Positions 18,251-28,215 of a stretch of DNA of 64,000 bases are shown here, piece by piece. Where the stretch lies: NCBI RefSeq assembly GCF_010994275.1, contig NZ_WMCD01000001.1, positions 1,178,001 through 1,242,000 on the forward strand. Direction: 5' to 3'. The first letter of the stretch is position 1. Each line of letters opens with the position of its first letter. Below the pieces are notes generated by a model that saw only the letters and a list, made by a program, of their open reading frames with translations, ran no database searches and was not told the origin of the DNA. This stretch comes from Cyclobacterium jeungdonense. GTDB taxonomy: Bacteria > Bacteroidota > Bacteroidia > Cytophagales > Cyclobacteriaceae. Position numbers and translations under genes: made by a program.

Positions 18251-19699
18251 TTAGCGTTGAAAATTACGTTTCTTTTGCTCTCTTTCCAAATAGCGGTTAA
18301 TTTCTGCTTCTGTCAGCCGATAGGGTTCCTCCATTTTTCGAACGAAATCAGGATGCGATCCAGCTAAATCCGTCGTTTCGGCCTGATCTTCTCTGAGGTT
18401 AAACAACATCCACGGATCTTCGGGCTTCTCCCTTAAAATTTTATAATCCCCCCAAATTAACGCCGCATGGGATTGGTATTTAAAAAACAAAGTAGCATGG
18501 GGAGAATGAATGGTCTGGCCTGTAAGTACCGGAATTGGGTTTTTGCCATCAATAAACCTATCCTGAGGAAGTTCCGCTCCTGCAAGTTCTGCCACCCCCA
18601 CAAAAAGGTCCGGAGACCAGAGGCGGGTGGTGATGGTGGAATTGGCTTTGATTTTACCTGGCCATCTTGCGATGGCAGGCACCCGAATTCCCCCTTCCCA
18701 AAGCGTAACCCCAGCACCTCTAAGAGGAGCGTTGGACTGAATATCCAGGTAAGGATAAAATGCGCCATTGTCGGAATATAAAAAAACAAAAGTATGATCA
18801 GCAATACCCAGTTCATCCAACGTTTCCATCACCCTTCCTATCGCAAGATCAATGGCCGTAACCACGGCATTGAATCGTTTCTTAGGATCCTTTACACCGG
18901 GACTTAGACCGTATGGTTCAAAGGCATAGTCAGGGGCTTTCCAGTTATTCGGTTCACCCGGAGCTACGTTTCGGTCTCCGGGATGGTGGGGCGCATCAAA
19001 AGGCAGGTAAACCATCCATGGAATCTCATTGGAGGTTTTTGCCTTTATAAAATCAATAGCAGCATTGGCAAACAAATCGGTGCTGTATTCCCCATGCCGG
19101 TTGATGGCAGTAGTATTGTGGTACAGGTCTTTGCGACCCGCATACACATGGGTAAAATGATCGGCATTTCCGGAGGCAATGCCCAGAAATTCATCAAACC
19201 CTCGTTCAGTAGGCCTGGATCCGGGGGCAAAGCCAATGTTCCATTTTCCAAAAGCAGCCGTTGCATAGCCGTGCGGACTTTTTTTCACCAGTTGAGGTAA
19301 AATGATTTCCGAGTGTGAAAGGCCAATACCGTAATTGCCTTCAAGACCTACCAACTGCTCGGATAGCTTGTTCCGTTGGGGAATTCTTCCGGTAAGCAAT
19401 GCTGCCCGTGAAGCTGTACAGGTGGGAGAAGCCGTGTAAAAATTGGTCAAAAGTGCTCCCTGACTTGCAAACAGATTCAGATTTGGGGTGATTATGGAAG
19501 AAGCATCGTTAAAGGGTTTGAGATCTCCGTACCCAACGTTGTCTACCGTGATGATCAGTATGTTTGGTGGCGGGTCAGTGGTGGCCCCAAAACTTTCCGG
19601 AAACGCACATGCTATCCGGCCAGGCAGCATTACCAAGGGTAACATCAGGCCGAAAAGCACGCTAAATATCATTTTTTTTGGTTTATAAATTCCTAACAT
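18251..19699 (-). CDS. Sulfatase, S1 family, with C-T-A-S-R motif (PUL 1, second sulfatase)
   Basis: A 482-residue secreted sulfatase; an internal ATG at 19672 would give a shorter leader. The formylglycine motif is C94-T-A-S-R, with Ala in place of the usual Pro; Cys and Arg are kept. Metal motifs ITVDNVGYGD and LYSDNGAF and the AAFGKWNIG region are present. It is separated by 147 bp from the sulfatase upstream; an exact TATTTTTG (19779-19772, minus strand) lies in that gap without a good -33 partner, so a weak own promoter is possible. Confidence 0.9.
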   Translation of the reverse strand: MLGIYKPKKMIFSVLFGLMLPLVMLPGRIACAFPESFGATTDPPPNILIITVDNVGYGDLKPFNDASSIITPNLNLFASQGALLTNFYTASPTCTASRAALLTGRIPQRNKLSEQLVGLEGNYGIGLSHSEIILPQLVKKSPHGYATAAFGKWNIGFAPGSRPTERGFDEFLGIASGNADHFTHVYAGRKDLYHNTTAINRHGEYSTDLFANAAIDFIKAKTSNEIPWMVYLPFDAPHHPGDRNVAPGEPNNWKAPDYAFEPYGLSPGVKDPKKRFNAVVTAIDLAIGRVMETLDELGIADHTFVFLYSDNGAFYPYLDIQSNAPLRGAGVTLWEGGIRVPAIARWPGKIKANSTITTRLWSPDLFVGVAELAGAELPQDRFIDGKNPIPVLTGQTIHSPHATLFFKYQSHAALIWGDYKILREKPEDPWMLFNLREDQAETTDLAGSHPDFVRKMEEPYRLTEAEINRYLEREQKKRNFQR

Positions 19700-19846
19700 C
19701 TCATTTTAATTCAGGTTAGGTAGTGGTTTTTTTCGGCTTGTCATTGCAGTTTTTTAGCGATCATGATCTGACAAAAATACTATTGAATGAACTCACCATA
19801 AATTACTAGTATTCTACTATTTAACAAAGCCTACTTCATTTCCTAT

Positions 19847-21292
19847 TTAACCTTTTTTAGGCAGGTCGTTATCCCGGATCTCCAGCAGTTTTTGGCGGAG
19901 GATATCCTGCATGCGCTCCACCGTTTTCTGGTAGGCGGGAAGCTGAGCCAGATTCGTGTACTGCTTGGGATCCTGTTCCATATCGAACAGTTCCATACCC
20001 TCTTTCCCATCTTCACCATATTGAATAAAAGCCCATTTTTCGTTCCGGATCAGAAAGGTATGCGTGCCCCTCCAGGTATTGACCGAGAAGGCAAAATCCC
20101 TGATCTGATAAGTTGGATCATCCAGGGTTGGTGCGAAACTGATACCCTGAATTTGGTCCTCGGGTTCAAGGTCCGCAAGTTCGGCTATGGTAGGATACAA
20201 GTCTATCAGTTCGACAAAGGAATGACTAACCTGTGCTTCTTTCCCGGGAACCTTGACGATCAAAGGAACCCTGGAAGACTCTTCTTTTAAACTGACTTTC
20301 ATCCAGAAATCATGTTCTCCCAGGTGAAATCCATGATCGGAAGTAAAGATGACGATTGTATTATCCTCCAGGCCCTCGTCCTCCAGCGTTTGTAAAATTT
20401 TCCCTACTTGTGCATCCATATAGGTAACGGAAGCATAATAGGCAGCGATGGCCTTTTTCTGTTGCTCCTCAGTCATTTTTGCATTCAAGGTGGTCACGTA
20501 ATTAATCCCACTCTCGGGAATATCATCCCAGTCTCCCAGCACTTTGGGCGGCAATACTGTCTGTTCGTAAGGATACCGTTCAAAATAGTTTTTTGGTGCT
20601 ACGAAGGGTACGTGTGGACGCACCAGACCTACTGCCAGAAAAAAGGGCTCGTCTTTGAATTCCCGAATCAGCTCGGAGGCTTTTTGTGCCGTTTTCCCAT
20701 CTGAATGAACCAGGTCGTCTCCGTCGGCCTTAACGATGGTCATGACATTTCCACCCTTTCTGGGTAATAAGCCATAGGGATTGTTTTGAACCAACTCCGC
20801 CTCTCCTTCTGCGGTCCATTCCGGTCCCTGGCTATTGTACCTCTCGTTCCAGGAGGCTTCGTCATCGGTGCCGTTAGATCCCTTCTCGATATCTATGGGA
20901 ACTCCCATATGAAAGATCTTGCTTACCCGGGCGGTATGCCAGCCGTTTTCTTTAAAGAGTTGGGGCCACATCTTTTTATCCGGACCTATATTCTCCCGTC
21001 CGCTGACGTAACCGAAGGTGCCAGTCGCATGCGGATAGTATCCCGACATCATAGAGGCGCGTGAGGGTCCGCAAACCGGGTATTGACAATACGCCCGGGT
21101 AAAGCGAGTACCCTCGCTGGCTAGCCGGTCAATATTTGGCGTATATCCCGCACTGTTTTCATAAGAAGAAACGGCGGTAGTGGTCAGGTCATCGGAAATG
21201 ATAAACAGAATGTTGGGTTTTTCGCTGGACTGTGCGTAGCCGGCAATACAGCCGATCAACATCCATCCAAGTAGTAACTGCTTTTTAATCAT
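19847..21292 (-). CDS. Sulfatase, iduronate-2-sulfatase-like (PUL 1, first sulfatase)
   Basis: Start taken at ATG 21292 (MIKKQLLLGWMLIGCIAGYAQ, signal peptide); the frame runs upstream to 21373 through the terminator hairpin and is not coding there. It has 481 residues. The active-site motif is C74-G-P-S-R-A-S, with ISDDLTT and FTSDHGFHLGEHDFW as metal and active-site motifs. GFHLGEHDFW is typical of the iduronate-2-sulfatase group, so a 2-O-sulfated uronate or hexose is a reasonable guess, not proof. It lies directly behind susD, separated from it by a terminator. Confidence 0.92.
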   Translation of the reverse strand: MIKKQLLLGWMLIGCIAGYAQSSEKPNILFIISDDLTTTAVSSYENSAGYTPNIDRLASEGTRFTRAYCQYPVCGPSRASMMSGYYPHATGTFGYVSGRENIGPDKKMWPQLFKENGWHTARVSKIFHMGVPIDIEKGSNGTDDEASWNERYNSQGPEWTAEGEAELVQNNPYGLLPRKGGNVMTIVKADGDDLVHSDGKTAQKASELIREFKDEPFFLAVGLVRPHVPFVAPKNYFERYPYEQTVLPPKVLGDWDDIPESGINYVTTLNAKMTEEQQKKAIAAYYASVTYMDAQVGKILQTLEDEGLEDNTIVIFTSDHGFHLGEHDFWMKVSLKEESSRVPLIVKVPGKEAQVSHSFVELIDLYPTIAELADLEPEDQIQGISFAPTLDDPTYQIRDFAFSVNTWRGTHTFLIRNEKWAFIQYGEDGKEGMELFDMEQDPKQYTNLAQLPAYQKTVERMQDILRQKLLEIRDNDLPKKG

Positions 21293-21321
21293 AGATCTAT
21301 TATTTAGTGATAGGAAACGCA

Positions 21322-21355
21322 AAAAATCCCCCCGAAACAATCCGGAGGGATTTTT
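21322..21355 (-). terminator. Terminator between susD and the sulfatases of PUL 1
   Basis: Arms aaaaatcccnccg / cggngggattttt with one mismatch and an 8-base loop, flanked by A and T runs. It lies 5 bp after the susD stop and 30 bp before the next start, so it should act as a partial attenuator. Confidence 0.7.
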
Positions 21356-21359
21356 AAAA

Positions 21360-22946
21360 TCAATAACCTGCATTTTGTGTCAAATTGGTATTCAATTCCC
21401 GCTCCCGCTGGGGAATAGGCCAGAGGTAATCGCGACCCGGATCGAAGGAACGGTCAAACCCATCTAGCCGGATTTGAACCCAGTCCCCCTCCTCCTCGTA
21501 ATACCGGCCCATGGGCACGCCTGGCATCACCTGCTCTGCCAATTCCCACCTCCGGATATCAAACAAGCGAAATCCTTCAAATGCCAGTTCCACAGAACGT
21601 TCTGTTCGAACCAGTTCTCTTAACTCGCTTGCTGAATCAGCAATTTCAGGCGTGATAGGAGGCAAATCGACGCTTTCTCTTTGCCGAACCTGATTCATTG
21701 CATCATATACAGATTGGTCAATTTCTCCAAGCTCTATTTTCGCCTCTGCATAGGTAAGCAATACTTCAGCATACCGGAGCAGAATGATATTTAAACCCGA
21801 ATTAGAGGGGTTTGTGTAATCTTCTTCATCCACATACTTTCGGATATTGTATCCGGTGGCAGTGGAGTACACGGTGATTTGCACCGCATCTGATCCATCT
21901 GTCCCGGGTGTAGAGCCATAGGTGCCACCATCCGGAAGTGGGGTTCGCTCCGATAGGAAAACGGAATGGTATAACCTGGGATCCCGATTTTCGAACGGGT
22001 TTAGCTGATCGTAGCCACTTTCGGGATCAGAAATGGGTAAACCATTGGCCATGGGATAAAGGTCAATCACTGCTTGAGTAGGAACGTAAAGGCTTCCGGT
22101 ACTACCTGGAATCTGACTCCAAGGCGCAGCCGTTGCGTAAATATTATGTGAATTCACATCGGCGGCGAACTCCCGTGCCAATAGTACTTCCTGGCTATTT
22201 TCTCCCTCATATTGAAATAGTTCAAAATAATCCGGATACAAAGCATATTCCTGGCTATCGATAATGGTTTTGGCGGCAGCTGCCGCTTCAGCAAACCTGC
22301 CCGCATACAACATGGCCCGGGCTTTTAACCCCAGCGCTGCACCTTTACCTATCCTGCTACCATTTTGGTAGGGTAGCCATTCGGCTGCCTGACTTAAATC
22401 AGACGATATAAAATCCCATATTTCACTTACGGGATCTCGGGTCACCGTTCTTCCAGCTTCGATATCAATCCCGGAAGTAAGTAAGGGCACGTCCCCGAAA
22501 AGCATGGCTAATTTGATATACTGATAGGCACGCAGGGTCATTACCTCGCCTTTTAATCGATTGATAGCCTCCTGATCCGATTCCTCCACCTGATCTATAT
22601 TATCCATGAAGTCATTGGCTCTTCTTATTGTCTGGTAGGCGTCTTGCCACTCATTAAAATACCTGCCCGATGCGATGGTTCCAAAACCACGCTGCAATTC
22701 CACGTTAGCATTAAATGGGTGATTGGTTAATAAATGGTCACTAAGCCCATCGTAGGAGAATATACTTGTACCGTCCAGAGATGGATATACGGCATTGGCC
22801 GCAAACTCGGCATCTTCAAGGGTCTGCCAAAATATTTCTTTCGAAATCCGATCGTTGGGAATGGTTTCCAACAAGTCAGGCTGACAGCCCATCACCCCTA
22901 CTATTGAGAGCGCAACCCATAGAACTTTATATTGTAACTTTTTCAT
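21360..22946 (-). CDS. SusD/RagB-family glycan-binding lipoprotein (PUL 1)
   Basis: Start at ATG 22946 (MKKLQYKVLWVALS) giving lipobox VMGC; 528 residues, usual SusD length. It caps the SusC barrel at the cell surface and binds oligosaccharide. Family landmarks are ETIPNDRISKEIFWQTLEDAE near the N-terminus, LKGEVMTLRAYQYIKL (TPR helix), RYAEVLLTYAEAKIELGE, ELAFEGFRLFDIRRW, and the C-terminal DYLWPIPQRERELN. It begins 13 bp after the susC stop. Confidence 0.95.
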   Translation of the reverse strand: MKKLQYKVLWVALSIVGVMGCQPDLLETIPNDRISKEIFWQTLEDAEFAANAVYPSLDGTSIFSYDGLSDHLLTNHPFNANVELQRGFGTIASGRYFNEWQDAYQTIRRANDFMDNIDQVEESDQEAINRLKGEVMTLRAYQYIKLAMLFGDVPLLTSGIDIEAGRTVTRDPVSEIWDFISSDLSQAAEWLPYQNGSRIGKGAALGLKARAMLYAGRFAEAAAAAKTIIDSQEYALYPDYFELFQYEGENSQEVLLAREFAADVNSHNIYATAAPWSQIPGSTGSLYVPTQAVIDLYPMANGLPISDPESGYDQLNPFENRDPRLYHSVFLSERTPLPDGGTYGSTPGTDGSDAVQITVYSTATGYNIRKYVDEEDYTNPSNSGLNIILLRYAEVLLTYAEAKIELGEIDQSVYDAMNQVRQRESVDLPPITPEIADSASELRELVRTERSVELAFEGFRLFDIRRWELAEQVMPGVPMGRYYEEEGDWVQIRLDGFDRSFDPGRDYLWPIPQRERELNTNLTQNAGY

Positions 22947-22959
22947 CTTTTTCCCTCTT

Positions 22960-25900
22960 TTAAAATCGTACATTAGCACCTAATGAATACATGCTTACCT
23001 GCGGGTAATATTGCCCTCTTCCAGAGGGTATTTCCGGATCCAGATCCCATCGGTTCAGCTCGGAAAATGTCAATACATTCGTTGCTCCCAAAAATAGCCT
23101 GATTCGCTCTACCGAGAGCTTATCAATAATTTGGGAGGGAAGGTTATACCCCAGGACGATATTTTTCAGTCGCAAATAGGAAGCATCAATTAGCTGGGTA
23201 TCCGATGTTTGAAAATTTCTCGGATCTCCTTTAATCGGACGGGGAAATTCTGCGTTCGGATTTTCCGGTGTCCAATAGTTGTCCGTATAAATGGCATGAG
23301 TAAACGTTTCATAAGTTGCAATCTGTTGAAACGCACCATCCAACCGGGTCTTATGCCCAGCTGCTCCTTGAAACTGAAGAAAAAAGTCAAAATTCCCGTA
23401 GGTAAAGGTTCCATTGAAGCCAAAATCAAATCTGGGAAAGGACAATCCAAGGTATTGGTGGTCTTCCTCATTGACGATGCCATCCTCATTCACGTCCAGG
23501 TATTTCACATCTCCAGGTGCTGTATTAGGCCGCAGATTTGGGTAATTATCGGCTTCTTCCTGCGTCTGGAACACGCCGTCGGTAAGGTACCCCCAATGAG
23601 AATTGATCGGCAATCCCTCTTCGATAATAAAACGGGGAGCGGTGGTACCTCCGGAAATATACGGCCCCGAATTAACCAAATCGATTACTTCATTGGTATT
23701 GTCACTAAAATTAAATCCTAAATCATAGGTTAGTTTCTGGCCTCCGCGATAATTCAAACCGATCTCATACCCTTCATTTTTTACCTTGCCGGCATTTTGA
23801 ACCGGAGCTCCCAAACCGATCAAGGCCGGAATGGGTAGTTGCAATAAAATACCATCTGTAAGTTTATTGTAATAGTCAAATGTCAATGAAACCCGGTCAT
23901 CGAATAATCCCATGTCAAAACCGATATTGGTCTGATAGGTAGTTTCCCAAGTAAGGTCTTGATTGGCCAGGTTAGACTGGGCGAAGCCCTGAACCGGAGA
24001 GTCATTAAAAGAGTAATTGATCGCACTTAGCGTCTCAAAATAGGTATATAAGCCGACAGCCTGATTTCCTGTCGCACCTCTGGAACCCCGTAATTTAAAC
24101 TCATTAATGGTCTCCTTAAGGCCCAACCAAAAGCCTTCTTCCGACAACCTCCAACCAGCGGAAAAGGAAGGAAAGAAACTGTATCGATTGTCTTCGCTAA
24201 ACCTCGAAGATCCGTCATATCGACCATTGAGCTCCAAAAAATACCTGTCGTTATAGTTATAATTCAGGCGCGCAAAGTAAGATCTCAATCCCCACTCCGC
24301 ATCAAACCCATCGGCATCCCGGTTTTCGTTTGAGCCCTGACTAAGGGATTGGACATCATTGTTGTAAAATTCCTGCCGAAAGCCACTCATCTGGTTTGAT
24401 TGATTATCAATGGTTGAATAGCCAAGCAGTCCGGTAAATCCATGCTCCCCAATCTCTTTATTGTAAGTAAGAAGACTATTCAACGTATATTCCGTCAAAT
24501 ACCGTCTGAATTCCGTAAGCCGGTTGACTTGCCGCTGCGCTACCCTGCCATTGATGGGATCCCGGTTAAAGTACCTGTTAGAAAAGGTTTTTATCTGGGA
24601 ATGGTCATTTCGCATCGCGTATTGGGTAGAGAAGGTAAGCCCCGGTAAAATGTCGTAGTCGAACTTTACGCTTCCGGTAATATAATCATTGATCGTACGG
24701 CTATCCCCCGTTAGTTCGGCAAAAATGAGTGGGTTATTGACCTGAGGTCCCAACCCGTACTCTCCGGTTTCGTACCTGGGCCAGGAAAATTTACTGGCGT
24801 GCAGCATGTATTGAAACACCCGAGACTCTCCGTCACCAGAGGCTGACAAGCCCGCAGGCTGCAAGGATTCCTTGGTACGGTAGTTCAAATCCCCTGAAAA
24901 GCGGATTTTTTCCGAGGCTTTAAGATCCAGGTTAATCCTAAATTCGTTGAGTTGGTCGCTAAAATTGGGTGCAACGCCTTCAATGCTTTGGTGGCGAACG
25001 CTAAAACGACCACTAAACGCCTCTCCGCCTCCACTGACTGACAGCGTATGATTTTGCTGGGGTGCTACCTTTAGCATGCCCAATTCATCTCTTCTCCAGT
25101 AAGGATAGGGAAGCGGATATTCCGGACTTGGACTATTGGCTACATATTCCTGAATCGCTTCCTCTGTATACGGTATCGAACGACCCGCATTGGCATGGGC
25201 TACGTTTTCCAGTCGAAGATAACTTTCTACGTCCATGTGCTCAGGCCGGTTGGTTACGTCCTGCAAAGCGTAATAGCCGTCATATCCTACACTGATTTCT
25301 CCTTTCTTTCCTCTTCGTGTGGTCACCAGGATTACTCCATTAGCCGCCCTAGAGCCATAGATAGCGGCCGAAGAGGCATCTTTCAAGACCGTAACCGATT
25401 CGATATCATTGGGATTGATGTCATTAATTCGCTGCTCAATACCATCTACTATGATCAGCGGATTATTGTTACCTAGTGTGGTGATACCTCGGATCCGGAT
25501 ATTGATATCATTGTTTCCGGGTCTTCCTCCCTGATCCACCACGGTCACACCGGGTGCAAACCCCTGTAGCGACTGTTGAAAATCCGCCACAGGCCTTTTT
25601 TCCAAAACTTCTCCGGAAACGGCCGCCAGGGAATTGGTTACCGACAATTTTTCCTGGACCCCGTATCCAACCACGACGACCTCATCCAGCGAGGTCTGAT
25701 CTTCCCTGAGGGTAATTTCTAAACTGGTTTGGTTACCGGGTTCCACCCGCTGCGATTCGTAGCCGATAAAAGAGATTAAAATCACCCCTCCCTCCGGTAC
25801 ATCAAGTTGAAAGGTCCCGTCTATATCGGTGACGGTTCCGGTAGACATCCCTTCTATTACTACGGTAGCACCAGGAATGGGCTCTCCACTTTCATCCCGC

Positions 25901-26322
25901 ACCACTCCGGTAACCGGATCTTCCAGCTCATCAACCGCTTTATCAGATGCGGGTTTATTTTGGAGTGCTCCGACATAAATGGTGTTGTTCACCTGTTTGA
26001 ACTTAAGCCGGGTAATTTTGGAGATGTTGGAGAGGATTTCATACACCGACTGGATTCCCGGCGCCAATTCTATGGATTGGGAAGCATCCAGGAGATCATC
26101 CGCGAAAATCACGTGAAACTGCGTTTTTTCCTCCAATTCACTGATGATCGCATTAAGGGGCAAAACCGATTTGGATAGGCTGATGAATGTTTCATCAATC
26201 GGTTTGATTTGAGCTTTGGTGTCATTGGCCAGTAAGGTGGTCAAAAAAAGCACCTGAAGCATCATTCCATAAAGGAGTTGACGTGATACCATCTTGATTA
26301 GGTAAAGTATGTTTCTTTTCAT
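22960..26322 (-). CDS. SusC/RagA TonB-dependent transporter with STN domain (PUL 1)
   Basis: Start at ATG 26322 (MKRNILYLIKMVSRQLLYGM). About 1120 residues: signal peptide, STN (secretin/TonB N-terminal) domain at ~40-95, carboxypeptidase-D-like domain (VTGVVRDESGEPIPGATVV), TonB-box region SLDEVVVVGYG, plug (VDGIEQRINDINPNDIES, VLKDASSAAIYGSRAANGV) and a 22-strand barrel. The STN domain transmits ligand occupancy to a FecR protein, and a FecR/ECF pair lies just upstream. A hairpin with an opposite-strand T-run sits between fecR and this gene. Confidence 0.96.
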   Translation of the reverse strand: MKRNILYLIKMVSRQLLYGMMLQVLFLTTLLANDTKAQIKPIDETFISLSKSVLPLNAIISELEEKTQFHVIFADDLLDASQSIELAPGIQSVYEILSNISKITRLKFKQVNNTIYVGALQNKPASDKAVDELEDPVTGVVRDESGEPIPGATVVIEGMSTGTVTDIDGTFQLDVPEGGVILISFIGYESQRVEPGNQTSLEITLREDQTSLDEVVVVGYGVQEKLSVTNSLAAVSGEVLEKRPVADFQQSLQGFAPGVTVVDQGGRPGNNDINIRIRGITTLGNNNPLIIVDGIEQRINDINPNDIESVTVLKDASSAAIYGSRAANGVILVTTRRGKKGEISVGYDGYYALQDVTNRPEHMDVESYLRLENVAHANAGRSIPYTEEAIQEYVANSPSPEYPLPYPYWRRDELGMLKVAPQQNHTLSVSGGGEAFSGRFSVRHQSIEGVAPNFSDQLNEFRINLDLKASEKIRFSGDLNYRTKESLQPAGLSASGDGESRVFQYMLHASKFSWPRYETGEYGLGPQVNNPLIFAELTGDSRTINDYITGSVKFDYDILPGLTFSTQYAMRNDHSQIKTFSNRYFNRDPINGRVAQRQVNRLTEFRRYLTEYTLNSLLTYNKEIGEHGFTGLLGYSTIDNQSNQMSGFRQEFYNNDVQSLSQGSNENRDADGFDAEWGLRSYFARLNYNYNDRYFLELNGRYDGSSRFSEDNRYSFFPSFSAGWRLSEEGFWLGLKETINEFKLRGSRGATGNQAVGLYTYFETLSAINYSFNDSPVQGFAQSNLANQDLTWETTYQTNIGFDMGLFDDRVSLTFDYYNKLTDGILLQLPIPALIGLGAPVQNAGKVKNEGYEIGLNYRGGQKLTYDLGFNFSDNTNEVIDLVNSGPYISGGTTAPRFIIEEGLPINSHWGYLTDGVFQTQEEADNYPNLRPNTAPGDVKYLDVNEDGIVNEEDHQYLGLSFPRFDFGFNGTFTYGNFDFFLQFQGAAGHKTRLDGAFQQIATYETFTHAIYTDNYWTPENPNAEFPRPIKGDPRNFQTSDTQLIDASYLRLKNIVLGYNLPSQIIDKLSVERIRLFLGATNVLTFSELNRWDLDPEIPSGRGQYYPQVSMYSLGANVRF

Positions 26323-26335
26323 AGTTTTGCATGTT

Positions 26336-26414
26336 TTTATTGTTGATACACATAAAAGCAAGCAGGGTAAACCAGGTCATTTGGTGATGGAAAGGTTTAT
26401 CCTGCATTTTTTTT
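26336..26414 (+). ncRNA. Candidate cis-antisense RNA over the PUL 1 susC leader
   Basis: On the plus strand TAGTTTTG (26322-26329) matches the Bacteroidota -7 box exactly; no good -33 element is seen at 19-21 bp. A 12-bp stem (26362-26373 / 26394-26405, one G-U pair) is followed by A and eight T (26407-26414), a textbook terminator on the plus strand. The predicted transcript of roughly 80 nt would be complementary to the fecR-susC gap and susC leader. Antisense RNAs in this position are known for Bacteroides PULs (DonS type). The terminator is well supported; the promoter and transcript are inferred. Confidence 0.4.
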
Positions 26415-26420
26415 CATAGG

Positions 26421-27425
26421 CTACAGGGGATAAATGGTGACAACATTATTTTCTAGTGAGTGGGTAAAATCCAGGGTAAAGCCCAGACCTATTAGCATGT
26501 TTTCCAGGTTATCATTGGCAAAGGTGCCCGAAACGGTCCGGTTAAGATCCAGATTACCCCGGGTCTCAATGGATATCCCGTACCAATTTTCAAGAGATTC
26601 CATTATGTTTTTAAAATTTTCATTCCTGAAATGAATCAGGCCGTCCTTCCATAGAAAGGGATCTTGGCTTTCAAATGTGGCAAGATGCAGCTTTTCCGGA
26701 TTTTCCTGGCGGTAGGCTGCAAGCTGGCCAGGGTCCAATACCAGCATCTCTTCTTTCTCCTTGTTGATTTTAACCCTGACCCTACCTTCCAGAAGGGCTA
26801 CATCCGTTTTTTTCTCTTCCGACTTAATATTAAATTTTGTACCCAAAACTTCAGTGGTCAATGCACCTGAATGAACCCTGAAAGGGCGGTTTGCATCATA
26901 GCTCACTTCAAAGAAAGCCTCCCCTTCCAGAAACACTTCCCTGGAGGCCCGATCAAATTTTTCCGGAAAGCGGATTTTTGAATGTGCATTTACCCAAACT
27001 TTACTATCGTCAGGAAGCTCCAACACCAATTTCTGACCCGGCAAAACCCTTCTTTCTACCCAACGGACGGTTCTACTCTCTTCGCCAGGCTTGCTTTGGT
27101 TTTCATTCATCACCTGAAAGCCTAAAAATGCCAGCCCAATCAGTAAAATCCAGGTAGCTGCCGATCGAATCAGGGCCCGGTTGAAAAAAGATTCATTCTG
27201 AAAGGTGCGCTGAGTGTTTTTTTGAATACTGGAATTGATTTGAGCCAGGAGCCGCTCATTGCGCTCATTATCTCTCGGGACATTTCCCTTTTGGTTCCAG
27301 GCTTCTTTTAGTATTTCTTCCAGGTGATGGTCTGGGCCAGGTCTATCCAGCCAGTTTTGTACCTGCTCTATTTCGGAAGCACTTGCCTGCCCGCTTAGGA
27401 ATCGCCTGATGATAGATTTATCCAA
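26421..27425 (-). CDS. FecR-family anti-sigma factor (PUL 1)
   Basis: A 334-residue inner-membrane protein. The cytoplasmic N-terminus (IRRFLSGQASASEIEQVQNWL) binds the sigma factor, one membrane segment lies near residues 86-106 (AATWILLIGLAFLGF), and the periplasmic part has the FecR signature (PDDSKVWVNAHSKIRFPEKF, FLEGEAFFEV) and a C-terminal STN-interacting region (ENFKNIMESLENWYGISIE). It relays the signal from the STN domain of the adjacent SusC to the sigma factor encoded 103 bp upstream. Confidence 0.95.
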   Translation of the reverse strand: MDKSIIRRFLSGQASASEIEQVQNWLDRPGPDHHLEEILKEAWNQKGNVPRDNERNERLLAQINSSIQKNTQRTFQNESFFNRALIRSAATWILLIGLAFLGFQVMNENQSKPGEESRTVRWVERRVLPGQKLVLELPDDSKVWVNAHSKIRFPEKFDRASREVFLEGEAFFEVSYDANRPFRVHSGALTTEVLGTKFNIKSEEKKTDVALLEGRVRVKINKEKEEMLVLDPGQLAAYRQENPEKLHLATFESQDPFLWKDGLIHFRNENFKNIMESLENWYGISIETRGNLDLNRTVSGTFANDNLENMLIGLGFTLDFTHSLENNVVTIYPL

Positions 27426-27527
27426 TGTAATCGTCCTTTAATAAGAATACACCGGTATTTAGATTTACACTTAACGAAATTTCAGAAAAGTGTCGGCATT
27501 CAAAATAAAAAAGTACCTACCAAGGAA

Positions 27528-28115
27528 TTAAAACAAAATTATATTACCTATTACAATATAAAGAATCGATTTATCCAAATCTTTACTATTAAAAAACTTT
27601 CTTCCTAAATAAAGATGATGCTCTATGGTCCTGATGGAAAGTTTTAATTTCAAGGCAATTTCCTTATTGGATAATCCCTCCACCCTGCTGAGCATGAACA
27701 CCCGCTGTTGGACTTCCGGCATTTCACCGATCCTGTCCATGGCCTGCATCCTACTTTCCTGAAAGCATATCCTTTGCAAGGTATCTTGCTGATCCATTTG
27801 AGATTCTGCTGGAACCTCTGAAAGGTCACAGTGTCGTTTTCTGTCACGCAAGCGATTTAGAATTTGATTCTTTACTGACCTAAAAAGGTAGGAAGCAATA
27901 TTCTTTTCCGGATTCAATTGATGCCTTTTCTCCCAAATGTTAACAAATATGACCTGAACTGCTTCCTCGGCTTCATCCGGATTGCCCATAAAAGCATCTG
28001 CAAAACCCAACATTTTATCCACGTACCTCTGATACAGTTCTTCAAAAGCGGACTGATCTCCCTGCCGGATCAGGAGTACAATTTCGGATTCTTTACGTTG
28101 GGAATGCTTTCTCAC
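27528..28115 (-). CDS. ECF sigma-70 factor (PUL 1)
   Basis: 195 residues. Region 2 is visible as DQSAFEELYQRYVDKMLGFA and EAEEAVQVIFVNIWEKR, region 4 as MPEVQQRVFMLSRVEGLSNKEIALKLKLS with a helix-turn-helix. It should direct transcription of the susC operon once released by its FecR partner. It follows a PhoD-like gene by 100 bp. Confidence 0.95.
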   Translation of the reverse strand: MRKHSQRKESEIVLLIRQGDQSAFEELYQRYVDKMLGFADAFMGNPDEAEEAVQVIFVNIWEKRHQLNPEKNIASYLFRSVKNQILNRLRDRKRHCDLSEVPAESQMDQQDTLQRICFQESRMQAMDRIGEMPEVQQRVFMLSRVEGLSNKEIALKLKLSIRTIEHHLYLGRKFFNSKDLDKSILYIVIGNIILF

Positions 28116-28215
28116 TTAATCCTTACCATTACTAACAAGATTAAATAAAGCAAAAATTTACCATATTTTCCAGCCTTAGGTAAAACTTCCTCCGGGATTT
28201 TAGAATTCCCTGTAA

